A DNA stretch of 25,429 nt from CAKUFA01 sp963618735 (GTDB lineage Bacteria; Bacillota; Clostridia; Christensenellales; Aristaeellaceae), in NCBI GenBank assembly GCA_963618735.1, contig CAVEUM010000025.1, positions 1-25,429 on the forward strand, read 5' to 3'. The notes beneath the pieces were generated by a model. It worked only from the letters and a program-made list of their open reading frames with translations. It ran no database searches and was not told the DNA's origin. This document shows positions 13,923 to 21,515 of this stretch, piece by piece; the stretch's first letter is position 1, and each line of letters opens with the position of its first letter. The translations under genes were made by a program, and so were the position numbers.

Positions 13923-14791
13923 CATCGTGCCTCCTTCTTCATTTTGGCAAGATCTTCCGCGGCGGAAATAGCGGCTACATTGCCTTCGCCCACAGCCTTT
14001 GCAATCTGCAAAGGAAGTCCCGTGCAATCACCCGCGGCATAGACCCGCGGAATGCTGGTGGCCATGCGGCGATCCACCTGAAGGAATGCACCGGAAAACG
14101 CGATGCCGGGCAGCATCCGATCAGGCGCCACGGACGGACGGAACACGAAAACGCCATCGTAGCTCTTTTCGCCCTGATTCGTCTTCAGCAGAATGCGGCC
14201 ATCCGACTTTTCCAGGGACAGGGGCTTTCCCTCGGTGACCGCAAAGGGCGGATTCTTCGGCAGGTCGTGGGGCGCAAGACAGTAGTAATCCACCTTAGAC
14301 GCCAACTTTGCAAGGAACTCGCCTTCCTCAACGCCATCCTTCCAGGCAGAAAGCACTGCAACCTCCTTGCCGCGGTAAAACATGCCATCGCAGGTGCCGC
14401 ACCAGCTGACTCCCTGCCCCAGCAGCTCATCTTCCCCGGGAAGAAGCTTGGGACGGGCGGCGCCCATGCACAGCACCACGGCCTTGGATTCTATGATGTC
14501 ATTGCCGATGAGGGTCATAAAGCCGTCCCCCATGGGCTGCACCTGACGCGCCACACCGTGCACGAAATCTGCCCCCGCGTCCAGCGCCTGCTGATGGAAC
14601 TTTTCCAGCAGTTCACGCCCTGAAATGTTGGGCAGTCCGGGATAATTGGCAATGCAGTCTGCACGCCACAGCCACGTATCCGTGGAAGACGCGCCTGCTA
14701 CGGTCACCTGAAGGTCACGCTTTCGTGCCGTAATGGCACAGCTGTAGGCTGCAGGGCCGGAGCCGATAATCAACAAATCACATGGATTCAT
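13922..14791 (-). CDS. Thioredoxin-reductase-like flavoprotein without an NADPH motif
   Basis: The 289-residue protein has the FAD motif GSGPAA (10-15), the redox pair CGTC at 131-134 in the CGTCDG context of thioredoxin reductases, and the second FAD segment VYAAGDCTGLPLQIAKAVGEG (250-270). The pyridine-nucleotide site is not recognisable: where TrxB has GGGDSAVEEA this protein reads LSAWKDGVEEG, and the HRRxxxRA segment is absent. Ferredoxin-dependent flavin thioredoxin reductases of clostridia have exactly this pattern, so electrons may come from ferredoxin rather than NADPH; that is inference. AAGGAG precedes ATG 14791. It starts 10 nt after the zinc-ribbon gene. A trxA lies 3 kb upstream. 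Confidence 0.85.
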   Translation of the reverse strand: MNPCDLLIIGSGPAAYSCAITARKRDLQVTVAGASSTDTWLWRADCIANYPGLPNISGRELLEKFHQQALDAGADFVHGVARQVQPMGDGFMTLIGNDIIESKAVVLCMGAARPKLLPGEDELLGQGVSWCGTCDGMFYRGKEVAVLSAWKDGVEEGEFLAKLASKVDYYCLAPHDLPKNPPFAVTEGKPLSLEKSDGRILLKTNQGEKSYDGVFVFRPSVAPDRMLPGIAFSGAFLQVDRRMATSIPRVYAAGDCTGLPLQIAKAVGEGNVAAISAAEDLAKMKKEAR

Positions 14792-14801
14792 GTTTTTCTC
14801 C

Positions 14802-16616
14802 TTATCGCTGATAGGTATAGCGGGCATAAAGCCACGGCATGCTGTTGTAGGTGCTGTAGGCATCGGCGTAGATTTCGTACGTTTCGCCCACCACCCAGGT
14901 GGTTTTGGAATAATTCTGCACCAGCACAGGCTGACTCAGTCCGTCATCACTGGTGTTGATGACCACCATCTGCGGCTTGTCGCTCACGGAATACTGCACC
15001 TTACCCTTGATGACGTACACCTGGTTATTGGCCGCGCGAACCGCCATGTTATTAAGCAGCTCGTTGTAGTTGGTGGAGTCCATGGCCCACGCCTTGGTGG
15101 TGTAGGTACTGGCCGGGGGCACATAATACACCGTGTAATTGATCACGGAGGATTTCTTCCCCTCCATGGTGGCCGTGATGGTGATGGTATTGTTGCCAAT
15201 CTGCTCGAAAATGGCATAGAAGCTGAAGGCACCCGTGGTATCCAGGTTGGTAATGTCCAGATCCCTGTAGGGGCTGGAAACCTCAATATCCGCACCCGGC
15301 ATAGTAGTGGCAGAAACCAGCATGTAGCTTGAGCTGGTCGAAGTGTAGGTATCTGCCGCCAGGTCAAGGGGAATCTCCTGCCGCTCACGGTACAGCACCA
15401 CATTCATGGTGTTTTCACGGCAGTACTGGCTGCGAACAACGATGGTAAACAGGTTATCGCCCTGGGGCTGAACCGTGGCGTTATAGGACAGGGTGCCCGT
15501 CTCGGAATTGACCGTATCGGAATAATCCACGCCGTTAATGGTCACCGTTGAACCAGGGCGCACGGTGAACTCCATGGTATACATGGAGGAAGCAACCTCC
15601 ACCCGCTCGGAGTCCGGCGTAACCCGCTCAATGGGCGACAGCGGAATCTCAATCTCGTACGTAATGGGATCCAGAGGCTCCTGCTGGCCGGAGGTGGTCT
15701 TCACAAAGGGAGTCAGCGTCACCTCCATGGTGGCATCCAGGTAATCCGTCTTGTCGTCATACCAGGTGTGATCCGCGATTTCCACCGTGGCAAAGCCGCC
15801 GGTGACAATGTAGGAGGTGTGCAGCTCACGGATGTAAATCTGCGTACCGTCCTCCCCGGGAATCATGATGGTATGGGCAGCCAGGTCATCCTTGATGGAA
15901 GCCACCACCGTAGCGGCGTTCTGCTCCTTGATGGCATCCTGCCGATCCTTGAAGAAGTGATAGCCGAAGAAACCCGTTAGTCCCACCAGACCCACAATCA
16001 GAATAATGGTCAGGGCACGAATCAGGTGCCGTGTGCCGCGGCGGCGGTTGGGCAGCTTTGCCGTGAAGCTTCGGGTGGCCTGGATGGGCGGCATCTGATG
16101 GGTGCCAACAAACTCATCCTCATCCCCCCACATGGGGTCATAGGAGCGGCCGCCTTCCAGGTCGTGTCCCACCGGGGTGATGCGATGGGTCTGGGTGGCA
16201 GCAAACCGCCCGGGATCATCCTCACCGCCCTGGCGATGAATGCGCACCGTGGCCTTGGGATCATCGGCAATCTGCCAGAAATCATCGTGGGTTGTATTGC
16301 TGCGAACCGTTCTGCCGGAAGGGGCAGAGCCGCGCTGCGCACTTTCCGCACGGAGCTTCCGCTGCTTTTCGCGGCCTTCCGCCTTGCGCACCTTCAGCTC
16401 GGACATTTCGTTGGCCAGCACATCCCGCCTGTCAGGGCTGGTTTCGGCATTGCCGTCCTCATCCACACGGATGTAGGCCTTGCCGCGCTGGTCGTCCTTC
16501 AATGTCGCACGCCAGCTGGGTTCCTCCTGCCTGCCCTCCGCGGGCAATTCAGCGCCGCAGTACTGACAGGTGGGAAAGGATGCACGGTTCCATTTACCAC
16601 ATTGGGGACATTTCAT
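14802..16616 (-). CDS. Zinc-ribbon membrane protein with extracellular beta modules
   Basis: The 604-residue protein starts with a cytoplasmic zinc ribbon (C3, C6, C17, C20), then a charged, low-complexity region (about 25-195, helical and basic around 70-100), one transmembrane helix (198-222) and a long extracellular part. Two beta-sandwich-like modules of similar layout lie at about 345-412 and 431-500 (YTMEFTVRPGSTVTING and YMLVSATTMPGADIEV), and the C-terminus (533-604) could be an OB-like barrel. No enzyme motif is visible. The topology suggests coupling of an outside ligand to a cytoplasmic partner, or wall scaffolding beside the LCP protein. The SD is GAGGG, 7 nt from ATG. It starts 21 nt after the LCP gene. 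Confidence 0.82.
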   Translation of the reverse strand: MKCPQCGKWNRASFPTCQYCGAELPAEGRQEEPSWRATLKDDQRGKAYIRVDEDGNAETSPDRRDVLANEMSELKVRKAEGREKQRKLRAESAQRGSAPSGRTVRSNTTHDDFWQIADDPKATVRIHRQGGEDDPGRFAATQTHRITPVGHDLEGGRSYDPMWGDEDEFVGTHQMPPIQATRSFTAKLPNRRRGTRHLIRALTIILIVGLVGLTGFFGYHFFKDRQDAIKEQNAATVVASIKDDLAAHTIMIPGEDGTQIYIRELHTSYIVTGGFATVEIADHTWYDDKTDYLDATMEVTLTPFVKTTSGQQEPLDPITYEIEIPLSPIERVTPDSERVEVASSMYTMEFTVRPGSTVTINGVDYSDTVNSETGTLSYNATVQPQGDNLFTIVVRSQYCRENTMNVVLYRERQEIPLDLAADTYTSTSSSYMLVSATTMPGADIEVSSPYRDLDITNLDTTGAFSFYAIFEQIGNNTITITATMEGKKSSVINYTVYYVPPASTYTTKAWAMDSTNYNELLNNMAVRAANNQVYVIKGKVQYSVSDKPQMVVINTSDDGLSQPVLVQNYSKTTWVVGETYEIYADAYSTYNSMPWLYARYTYQR

Positions 16617-16637
16617 CTGTTTACCCTCGTTATACCA

Positions 16638-17570
16638 TTAGTCGTCTTCGTCATCCAGCACCAGGAAGCTGCTCTGCAGGTAATTCTCCATGGCCTCGCG
16701 GCAGGCTTCCCAGTCAATTTCCTGCACGGCCATGCCTGCATAGTTGATGGGGGTAGCAGCGCCGTCAATCGGGATGCGGAGCTCCTCCACCGTGCAGGTG
16801 CGCAGCTCATAGGCATAGGATGCGGCCTGCTGCATTTCCTCCAGGTTCATGTTGGTCATGGTGGTGTTGGACATCACGTTATCCACCAGAGCCAGAGCGT
16901 CTTCCCAGCTGATTTCGCGGCACTGGTCTGCCAGGGTGGACAGCACGGTGCGGACGCGCTGGGTACGCATGAAGTCGCCGCCGCCGCCAGCCTTGCGGAT
17001 ACGCATGTAAATCACCGCCGCGTGGCCGCCGAAGCGATACGTGCCTGCCCCTGCCATGGACGGCGTAGTGGACGTGGGGCTGATGGCATACCGCTTCAGA
17101 TAGCTTGCCTCCTCGGAATTGACGGTAATATCCACACCGCCGAGGAAGTCAATGATGGACTGAATCTGGCTGAAGTCGAAGAGGATGTACTTCTCAATCT
17201 TCACGCCGATATGGGTGCTGATGACCTGGCACAGATCCTCCGGGCTGTAGTTCTTGGCGATATAGTTGATGCGGCCGATGTGACCATCAGGGCGAACCAC
17301 CAGCGCGTCACGGATGAAGGATGTCAGCATCACGCGATGGGCACGGGTATCCAGCGTCACCAGCACGATACCGTCCGTGTTGCCCAGGTTGCCGACCTTG
17401 CCGTGCCATTGATCCACACACAGCAGCAGGAAGTGGTGCTGACCGTCGATGGTCTCAGGCAGCTCGTCATAAGGGATGGTCACAATATCCTTGGGCGTAT
17501 CCGCCGCAGCAACAGATACCGCAGACAGCGTCAGCACAAGGGTTAACAGCAGGCAAAGAATGCGCTTCAT
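16638..17570 (-). CDS. LytR-CpsA-Psr (LCP) family protein
   Basis: LCP enzymes attach teichoic acid-like or polysaccharide chains from lipid carriers to peptidoglycan on the outer face of the membrane. This 310-residue protein shows the family's core: HHFLLLCVDQ, GNTDGIVLVTLD, the SFIRDALVV arginine, the NYIAKNY region, FSQIQSIIDFLGGVDI, and the arginine-rich MRIRK...DFMRTQRVRTVL. The N-terminus (MKRILCLLLTLVLTLSAVSV) looks more like a cleavable signal peptide than the usual long membrane anchor. AGGAGGAAA precedes the ATG. It leads an operon with the zinc-ribbon, reductase-like and RsiV-like genes. Confidence 0.93.
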   Translation of the reverse strand: MKRILCLLLTLVLTLSAVSVAAADTPKDIVTIPYDELPETIDGQHHFLLLCVDQWHGKVGNLGNTDGIVLVTLDTRAHRVMLTSFIRDALVVRPDGHIGRINYIAKNYSPEDLCQVISTHIGVKIEKYILFDFSQIQSIIDFLGGVDITVNSEEASYLKRYAISPTSTTPSMAGAGTYRFGGHAAVIYMRIRKAGGGGDFMRTQRVRTVLSTLADQCREISWEDALALVDNVMSNTTMTNMNLEEMQQAASYAYELRTCTVEELRIPIDGAATPINYAGMAVQEIDWEACREAMENYLQSSFLVLDDEDD

Positions 17571-17631
17571 GGGGTTTCCTCCTCATGGGATGGTTCATCA
17601 GTCTTTGCGGAAAGACCGAAAATGCAGGGTT

Positions 17632-17652
17632 ACATTTCATTATAACATTTCA
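17632..17652 (-). promoter_or_regulatory. -10 element of the LCP operon flanked by direct repeats
   Basis: The minus strand carries TGAAATGT-TATAA-TGAAATGT: an 8-bp direct repeat 13 bp apart, with a consensus TATAAT -10 (17639-17644) between the copies. The -35 is poor (TTTCTT at 17 bp), as expected for a promoter needing an activator. Either repeat could be half of an operator. Confidence 0.5.
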
Positions 17653-17686
17653 CAGGGAAAAAAGAAAGATGGCCGCCCCAGCCTAT

Positions 17687-17716
17687 AAAAAAAGGCGACC
17701 TGAACACAGGCCACCT
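17687..17716 (-). terminator. Intrinsic terminator of the rseC-trxA unit
   Basis: On the minus strand a 10-bp stem (AGGTGGCCTG and CAGGTCGCCT, two G-T pairs) is followed by T7. It lies 14 nt past the trxA stop and separates this unit from the LCP operon promoter. Confidence 0.88.
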
Positions 17717-17730
17717 TTTCTGATTGAATC

Positions 17731-18048
17731 TTACAGCACCTTGCTCACGAAGTCTTCCAGTCCGCTCAGGGGCTGATAGCCAACGGCCCTATCCACCAGT
17801 TCGCCGTTCTTAAACAGCAGCAGGGTGGGGATGTTCTTAATATCGTAGCGGCTGGGCACTTCGGAGCAGTCGTCTACATTGACCTTGCCGACGATGAGGG
17901 TATCAGCGTGCGCCTCAGCCAGCTGCTCCACCACAGGGGCAAGCATGCGGCAGGGTCCGCACCAGGGGGCCCAGAAGTCCACCAGCACAGGCTGATCGGC
18001 GTTCTTAATAAAGGTGTCAAAATTTTCCTGATTCAATTCAGTTGCCAT
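17731..18048 (-). CDS. trxA: Thioredoxin
   Basis: A 105-residue single-domain cytoplasmic thioredoxin with the WCGPC active site at residues 30-34 (WAPWCGPC), the buried Asp in VLVDFW, the cis-Pro in NIPTLLLF, and the C-terminal VGYQPLSGLEDFV. It reduces protein disulfides. AAGGAG stands upstream of the ATG. The gene overlaps the end of the RseC-like gene by 11 nt and is cotranscribed with it. No NADPH-dependent TrxB is in the window; the only reductase-like partner is the flavoprotein at 13922-14791. Confidence 0.96.
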   Translation of the reverse strand: MATELNQENFDTFIKNADQPVLVDFWAPWCGPCRMLAPVVEQLAEAHADTLIVGKVNVDDCSEVPSRYDIKNIPTLLLFKNGELVDRAVGYQPLSGLEDFVSKVL

Positions 18049-18466
18049 GATTTGTCTCTCCTTCCTGATGAGGAATCACTTTTTTCAGCACGGGTTGCCA
18101 GGTCGGGTTGCTGCGGCGCTTCTTCTCCGTTGCCACCAGAATCACCAGCGACACAGCCAGGCCAATCAGGGCTCCCAGCAGCGAGGCGGTATCACGATTG
18201 TCAGGGAAAAGCACGCCGCCAAGAAGCATGCCTGCCAGCAGGGCAATCAACGGGAATACATAAGCAATGGCAGATGCTTTGAGCAATACCCTTTCAGGAA
18301 GATCCACCACAGCAAATTCGCCCACCTGAGCCGTACCCTTCACCTCAATGGTCGTCTGCTTTGCGCCGCCGATGCATCCGTGGCACTTATCGCAGTCTGT
18401 CGGGCGGCAGAAGGTGACGCTGAGCATTTCGCCATTCACAGCCGTTACTTCACCGATACGTTCCAT
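18038..18466 (-). CDS. SoxR-reducing-system RseC family membrane protein
   Basis: The 142-residue protein has a short N-terminal beta part (MERIGEVTAVNGEMLSVTF), a cysteine cluster C-DKC-HGC, and two membrane helices (YVFPLIALLAGMLLGGVLF and LGALIGLAVSLVILVA), the layout of RseC/MucC. RseC in proteobacteria acts with the Rsx/Rnf electron-transfer complex in reducing SoxR; in Bacillota the role is not established. I chose ATG 18466 (GGGTGAT just upstream) over an in-frame GTG at 18475, which would lie inside the SD. It is first in a two-gene unit and overlaps trxA, which suggests a shared thiol-redox task. Confidence 0.87.
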   Translation of the reverse strand: MERIGEVTAVNGEMLSVTFCRPTDCDKCHGCIGGAKQTTIEVKGTAQVGEFAVVDLPERVLLKASAIAYVFPLIALLAGMLLGGVLFPDNRDTASLLGALIGLAVSLVILVATEKKRRSNPTWQPVLKKVIPHQEGETNHGN

Positions 18467-18510
18467 TTCAATCACCCGTTTTCTTTGGTATCCCCGAAGG
18501 GATCGTCCTT

Positions 18511-18539
18511 ATTGTATCATATTTTTTTTGCAAGGGCAA
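18511..18539 (-). promoter_or_regulatory. Promoter of the rseC-trxA unit
   Basis: TTGCCC (18534-18539) and TACAAT (18511-18516) are 17 bp apart on the minus strand, with an A8 tract in the spacer. Confidence 0.55.
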
Positions 18540-18554
18540 TGACAGAAGACCGCC

Positions 18555-18584
18555 TTGTCGATTCTTCCCCTTTCGTGCTATAAT
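18555..18584 (+). promoter_or_regulatory. Promoter of uvrC
   Basis: TTGTCG (18555-18560) and a consensus TATAAT (18579-18584) are 18 bp apart. It is divergent from the rseC-trxA promoter. GGAGGGA before the ATG gives a leader of about 17 nt. Confidence 0.65.
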
Positions 18585-18607
18585 ACCCCCATCGGAGGGA
18601 TCGATTC

Positions 18608-20488
18608 ATGGCAAAGATCAACTGGGGTGAAAATCTGGAGCTGAAAATTGCAAAGCTGCCGGAAAGCCCGGGATGCTATCTCATGAAGGATGCGGAAGGC
18701 ACCATCATCTACGTGGGCAAAGCGGTAAACCTGAAGAATCGGGTTCGCTCCTATTTCCGCGATACTTACCACACGCCCAAGGTCGCGGCCATGATTTCCC
18801 ATATTGCGGATTTCGACATTCTCCTGTGCGATACCAATCTGGAGGCGCTGTGCCTGGAGTGCAACCTCATCAAGCTGCACAAGCCCTACTACAACATTCT
18901 GCTGAAGGACGACAAGCATTATCCCTACCTGCGGGTTGATTTGAAGGAACCCTATCCCCGATTGACCCTTGCCCGCCGCATGGAGAAGGACGGCGCCAAG
19001 TATTTTGGCCCCTACATCGGCGCAACGGCGGTGAAGCAGGTCATTGACGCCGTCCGCGGCGTGTTTCCCCTGCGCACCTGCAAGCAGACGCTGCCGCTCA
19101 AGTCCCCCAAACGCCCCTGCATCAATTATGACATCGGCAAGTGCATGGCACCCTGTGCAGGCAAGTGCACCGAGGAAGCCTATTGGGACATGATGGATGG
19201 CGTGCTGGCCTTCCTGAACGGCGATTACCGCCAGGTGTGCGACAATCTGAAGAAATCCATGAACGATGCCGCGGCGAAAATGCAATACGAAAAGGCCGCC
19301 GTGTATCGGGATAAAATCCGCCGCGTGGAAGGACTTATGGAGCGGCAGATTGCCATCCAGACCGCCCAGGGCGAGCAGGACATTTTCGCCCTTGCCCAGG
19401 ATGGGCTGGACGCCATGGTGCAGCTCATCTACGTCCGCGGCGGGCGCATGGTAGGCGGCGACCATTTCGCCCTGCCCCGTGAAGGCAGTGAAGACCCTGC
19501 AGAGGTTCTTGCCGAGTTTCTCACCCAGTATTATGAGGATGGCGCACTCATTCCCCGCCATGTGCTGTGTGAAACCCTGCCTGAGGACAGCATGGAGCAG
19601 CTGGAAGGCTGGCTCCGTCAGCAAAAGGGCGGTGCGGTAACGCTCACCACCCCCAAACGCGGTGAAAAGCACGACCTGGTGCTTCTTGCTGCCAAAAATG
19701 CCGCTGACGCGCTGGACAAGCGCAACGCCAAAGCCGCCATTCAGGAAGAGCGCACCGTGGGTGCGTGCATCGGCCTGGCCAAAGCGTTGGGACTCCCCAA
19801 GCCCCCGCGGCGCATCGAGGGCTACGATATTTCCAACACCCAGGGCATCCTGAGCGTTGCCTCCATGGTGGTATTCATTGATGGCAAGGCCGCCAAAAAG
19901 GAGTACCGACGCTTCCGCATCAAAACGGTGGAAGGCGCCAACGACTTCGCCTCCATGAACGAAGTGTTGGGGCGCCGCTTTGCCCGCGGCCTGGAAGAAA
20001 AGGCGCAGCGCGAAGCAGAAGGACTGCCTGCCATCGGCGGCAAGTTTTCTGACCTGCCGGATCTGGTGCTGATCGACGGCGGCCCCCAGCAGCTGCGGTT
20101 TGCCCGTCAAGCCTTGCTGGATATGGGTGCAGGCGAGGTGGCCATGTTCGGCCTGGCCAAGAAGGAAGAGGAAATCTTCCTGCCCGACCGCGAGGATCCC
20201 ATCTGCCTTGACCACCACACGCCGGAATTGCACCTGGTGCAGCGTGTGCGTGACGAGGCGCACCGTTTCGGCATCACCTATCACCGTGCCCTGCGCGGCA
20301 AAGCCTTTGTGCATAGTCAGTTGGAGGATATTCCCGGCATCGGCCCCACCCGTCGAAAGGCGCTGATGAACCGTTTCGGCTCCATCAAGGGCATCCGCGC
20401 CGCCACGGAGGAGGAGCTTCTCGCCACCCCCAGCATGAACCGCACCGCTGTAGACGCGGTTCTTCAGTGGCAGACGCAAAAAAAGTGA
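18608..20488 (+). CDS. uvrC: Excinuclease ABC subunit UvrC
   Basis: UvrC makes both incisions in nucleotide excision repair with UvrA and UvrB. The 626-residue protein has the GIY-YIG nuclease at the N-terminus (PGCYLMKDAEGTIIYVGKA at 21-39, NRVRSYF), a Cys-rich linker (RPCINYDIGKCMAPCAGKC), a UVR domain near 215-250, the RNase H-like nuclease (RIEGYDISNTQG and later LVLIDGGPQQL) and a C-terminal helix-hairpin-helix (DIPGIGPTRRKALMNRFGS). The length is at the usual size for the family. GGAGGGA stands 7 nt before the ATG. The gene has its own promoter; no uvrA or uvrB is nearby. Confidence 0.98.
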   Translation: MAKINWGENLELKIAKLPESPGCYLMKDAEGTIIYVGKAVNLKNRVRSYFRDTYHTPKVAAMISHIADFDILLCDTNLEALCLECNLIKLHKPYYNILLKDDKHYPYLRVDLKEPYPRLTLARRMEKDGAKYFGPYIGATAVKQVIDAVRGVFPLRTCKQTLPLKSPKRPCINYDIGKCMAPCAGKCTEEAYWDMMDGVLAFLNGDYRQVCDNLKKSMNDAAAKMQYEKAAVYRDKIRRVEGLMERQIAIQTAQGEQDIFALAQDGLDAMVQLIYVRGGRMVGGDHFALPREGSEDPAEVLAEFLTQYYEDGALIPRHVLCETLPEDSMEQLEGWLRQQKGGAVTLTTPKRGEKHDLVLLAAKNAADALDKRNAKAAIQEERTVGACIGLAKALGLPKPPRRIEGYDISNTQGILSVASMVVFIDGKAAKKEYRRFRIKTVEGANDFASMNEVLGRRFARGLEEKAQREAEGLPAIGGKFSDLPDLVLIDGGPQQLRFARQALLDMGAGEVAMFGLAKKEEEIFLPDREDPICLDHHTPELHLVQRVRDEAHRFGITYHRALRGKAFVHSQLEDIPGIGPTRRKALMNRFGSIKGIRAATEEELLATPSMNRTAVDAVLQWQTQKK

Positions 20489-20562
20489 AAATTTTTTTGA
20501 AAAACACGTTTCACTTCTTCAAAAACGGTTGATACTTTCATCAGGCGGTAGGAACGCCTGAT
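20484..20562. promoter_or_regulatory. Palindrome-rich gap between uvrC and rubrerythrin
   Basis: Three inverted repeats overlap or adjoin: AAGTGAAA with TTTCACTT (from 20484, over the uvrC stop), TTTTTGAA with TTCAAAAA just inside it, and ATCAGGCG-GTAGGAA-CGCCTGAT (20540-20562). The last is a clean 8-bp stem about 40 nt before the rubrerythrin start, and could be an operator or leader hairpin. No T-tract follows it, so it is not a normal terminator. A possible -10 (GATACT, 20531-20536) precedes it without a good -35. Confidence 0.5.
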
Positions 20563-20603
20563 AAGAAGAACATCATGATCGACTTTTGAGGAGGTAGAAA
20601 GAT

Positions 20604-21146
20604 ATGAAGTGGGTTTGCAGCATTTGCGGTTATGTTTACGAAGGTGACCAGGCTCCCGAGCAGTGCCCTGTTTGCAAGGCTCCCGCCGGCAAGTTTGTGA
20701 AGCAGGATGCCAACATGAGCTGGGCAGCCGAGCATGTGGTTGGCCTGGGCAAGAAGGCTCCCGAAGAGATCATTCAGGGTCTGCGCGAAAACTTCACCGG
20801 TGAATGCACCGAGGTTGGTATGTATCTGGCCATGGCACGGGTTGCCCATCGCGAGGGCTATCCCGAAATCGGCCTGTACTGGGAAAAGGCCGCCTATGAA
20901 GAAGCGGAGCACGCCGCCAAGTTTGCAGAGCTGCTGGGCGAGGTAGTGACCGACTCCACCGAGAAGAACCTGACCATGCGCGTGGAAGCTGAAAACGGCG
21001 CCACCGCAGGCAAGTATGAGCTGGCCAAGAAGGCTGGCGAATTGGGTCTGGATGCCATCCACGACACCGTACACGAAATGGCCAAGGATGAAGCCCGCCA
21101 CGGCAAGGCCTTTGCCGGTCTGCTGAAGCGGTACTTCGGCAAATAA
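20604..21146 (+). CDS. rbr: Reverse rubrerythrin (rubredoxin domain first)
   Basis: Rubrerythrins reduce hydrogen peroxide or oxygen in anaerobes with a diiron centre. In this 180-residue protein the rubredoxin iron site (C5, C8, C21, C24) is at the N-terminus and the four-helix diiron domain at the C-terminus, with ExxH motifs EEAEHAA and KDEARHGKA. This is the reversed order known from clostridial oxygen-stress rubrerythrins. GGAGG (about 20590) precedes the ATG. It follows uvrC by 115 nt and is probably cotranscribed with DUF4177, which starts 29 nt downstream. The hairpin in its leader may take part in control. Confidence 0.95.
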   Translation: MKWVCSICGYVYEGDQAPEQCPVCKAPAGKFVKQDANMSWAAEHVVGLGKKAPEEIIQGLRENFTGECTEVGMYLAMARVAHREGYPEIGLYWEKAAYEEAEHAAKFAELLGEVVTDSTEKNLTMRVEAENGATAGKYELAKKAGELGLDAIHDTVHEMAKDEARHGKAFAGLLKRYFGK

Positions 21147-21175
21147 AAATCAAGCACAATAGGGAGGATGCCGCA

Positions 21176-21439
21176 ATGGGAGCATGGAATCAGGAATCAC
21201 GTTTTTCAACCGCATCAGGTGAGGATTTGCCTTATGTCGTGTTGCAGGTGACGCTGAAGGAAAAGTTCTTTGGAACAGGTTCCGGTAACCTGACTGATCT
21301 TGAAGACGTTATCAACGCGCAGGTTGCCAAGGGATATCGTCTTCATACCATGGCAACCTCCAATGGCGGCAGCAAGGGTTTTGGCGGCGGTGACCGTATT
21401 CAGGCCACGCTGGTCTTTGAACGTTTGGATATGCGCTGA
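21176..21439 (+). CDS. DUF4177 domain protein
   Basis: An 87-residue protein matching DUF4177, a small Bacillota family: YVVLQVTLKEKFFG, then the helix LTDLEDVINAQVAKGYRLHTM and a final strand IQATLVFERLD. The family's function is unknown. It has no signal peptide and no cysteines. GGGAGGA precedes the ATG. The short gap after rubrerythrin and the terminator after it suggest that the two genes form one transcript, but a link to oxygen stress is only by context. Confidence 0.85.
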   Translation: MGAWNQESRFSTASGEDLPYVVLQVTLKEKFFGTGSGNLTDLEDVINAQVAKGYRLHTMATSNGGSKGFGGGDRIQATLVFERLDMR

Positions 21440-21466
21440 CCCTTCCCCCACCCTTCAAAGCATAAG

Positions 21467-21503
21467 AAAAGGCTCACCAGCCAGACGGTCGGTGAGCCTT
21501 TTT
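21467..21503. terminator. Bidirectional terminator between convergent genes
   Basis: AAAAGGCTCACC and GGTGAGCCTTTT arms enclose a 12-nt loop, with A and T runs at the two feet. It ends the rubrerythrin-DUF4177 transcript and the convergent gene at 21516. Confidence 0.9.
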
Positions 21504-21515
21504 CGTTTTTCACGC

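Noticed and set aside
16026..17546. 506-codon open frame on the plus strand opposite the zinc-ribbon and LCP genes
   Set aside because: It spans the gap between two certain genes on the other strand and has no SD or known motif, so it is a shadow frame.
17632..17652. Second WalR box at the LCP promoter
   Set aside because: Half-sites TGTTAT and TGTAAC are present but spaced by 7 bp, not the required 5, so I do not call it.
18578..20479. 633-codon open frame on the minus strand across uvrC
   Set aside because: It mirrors uvrC exactly, has no family features and no promoter of its own.
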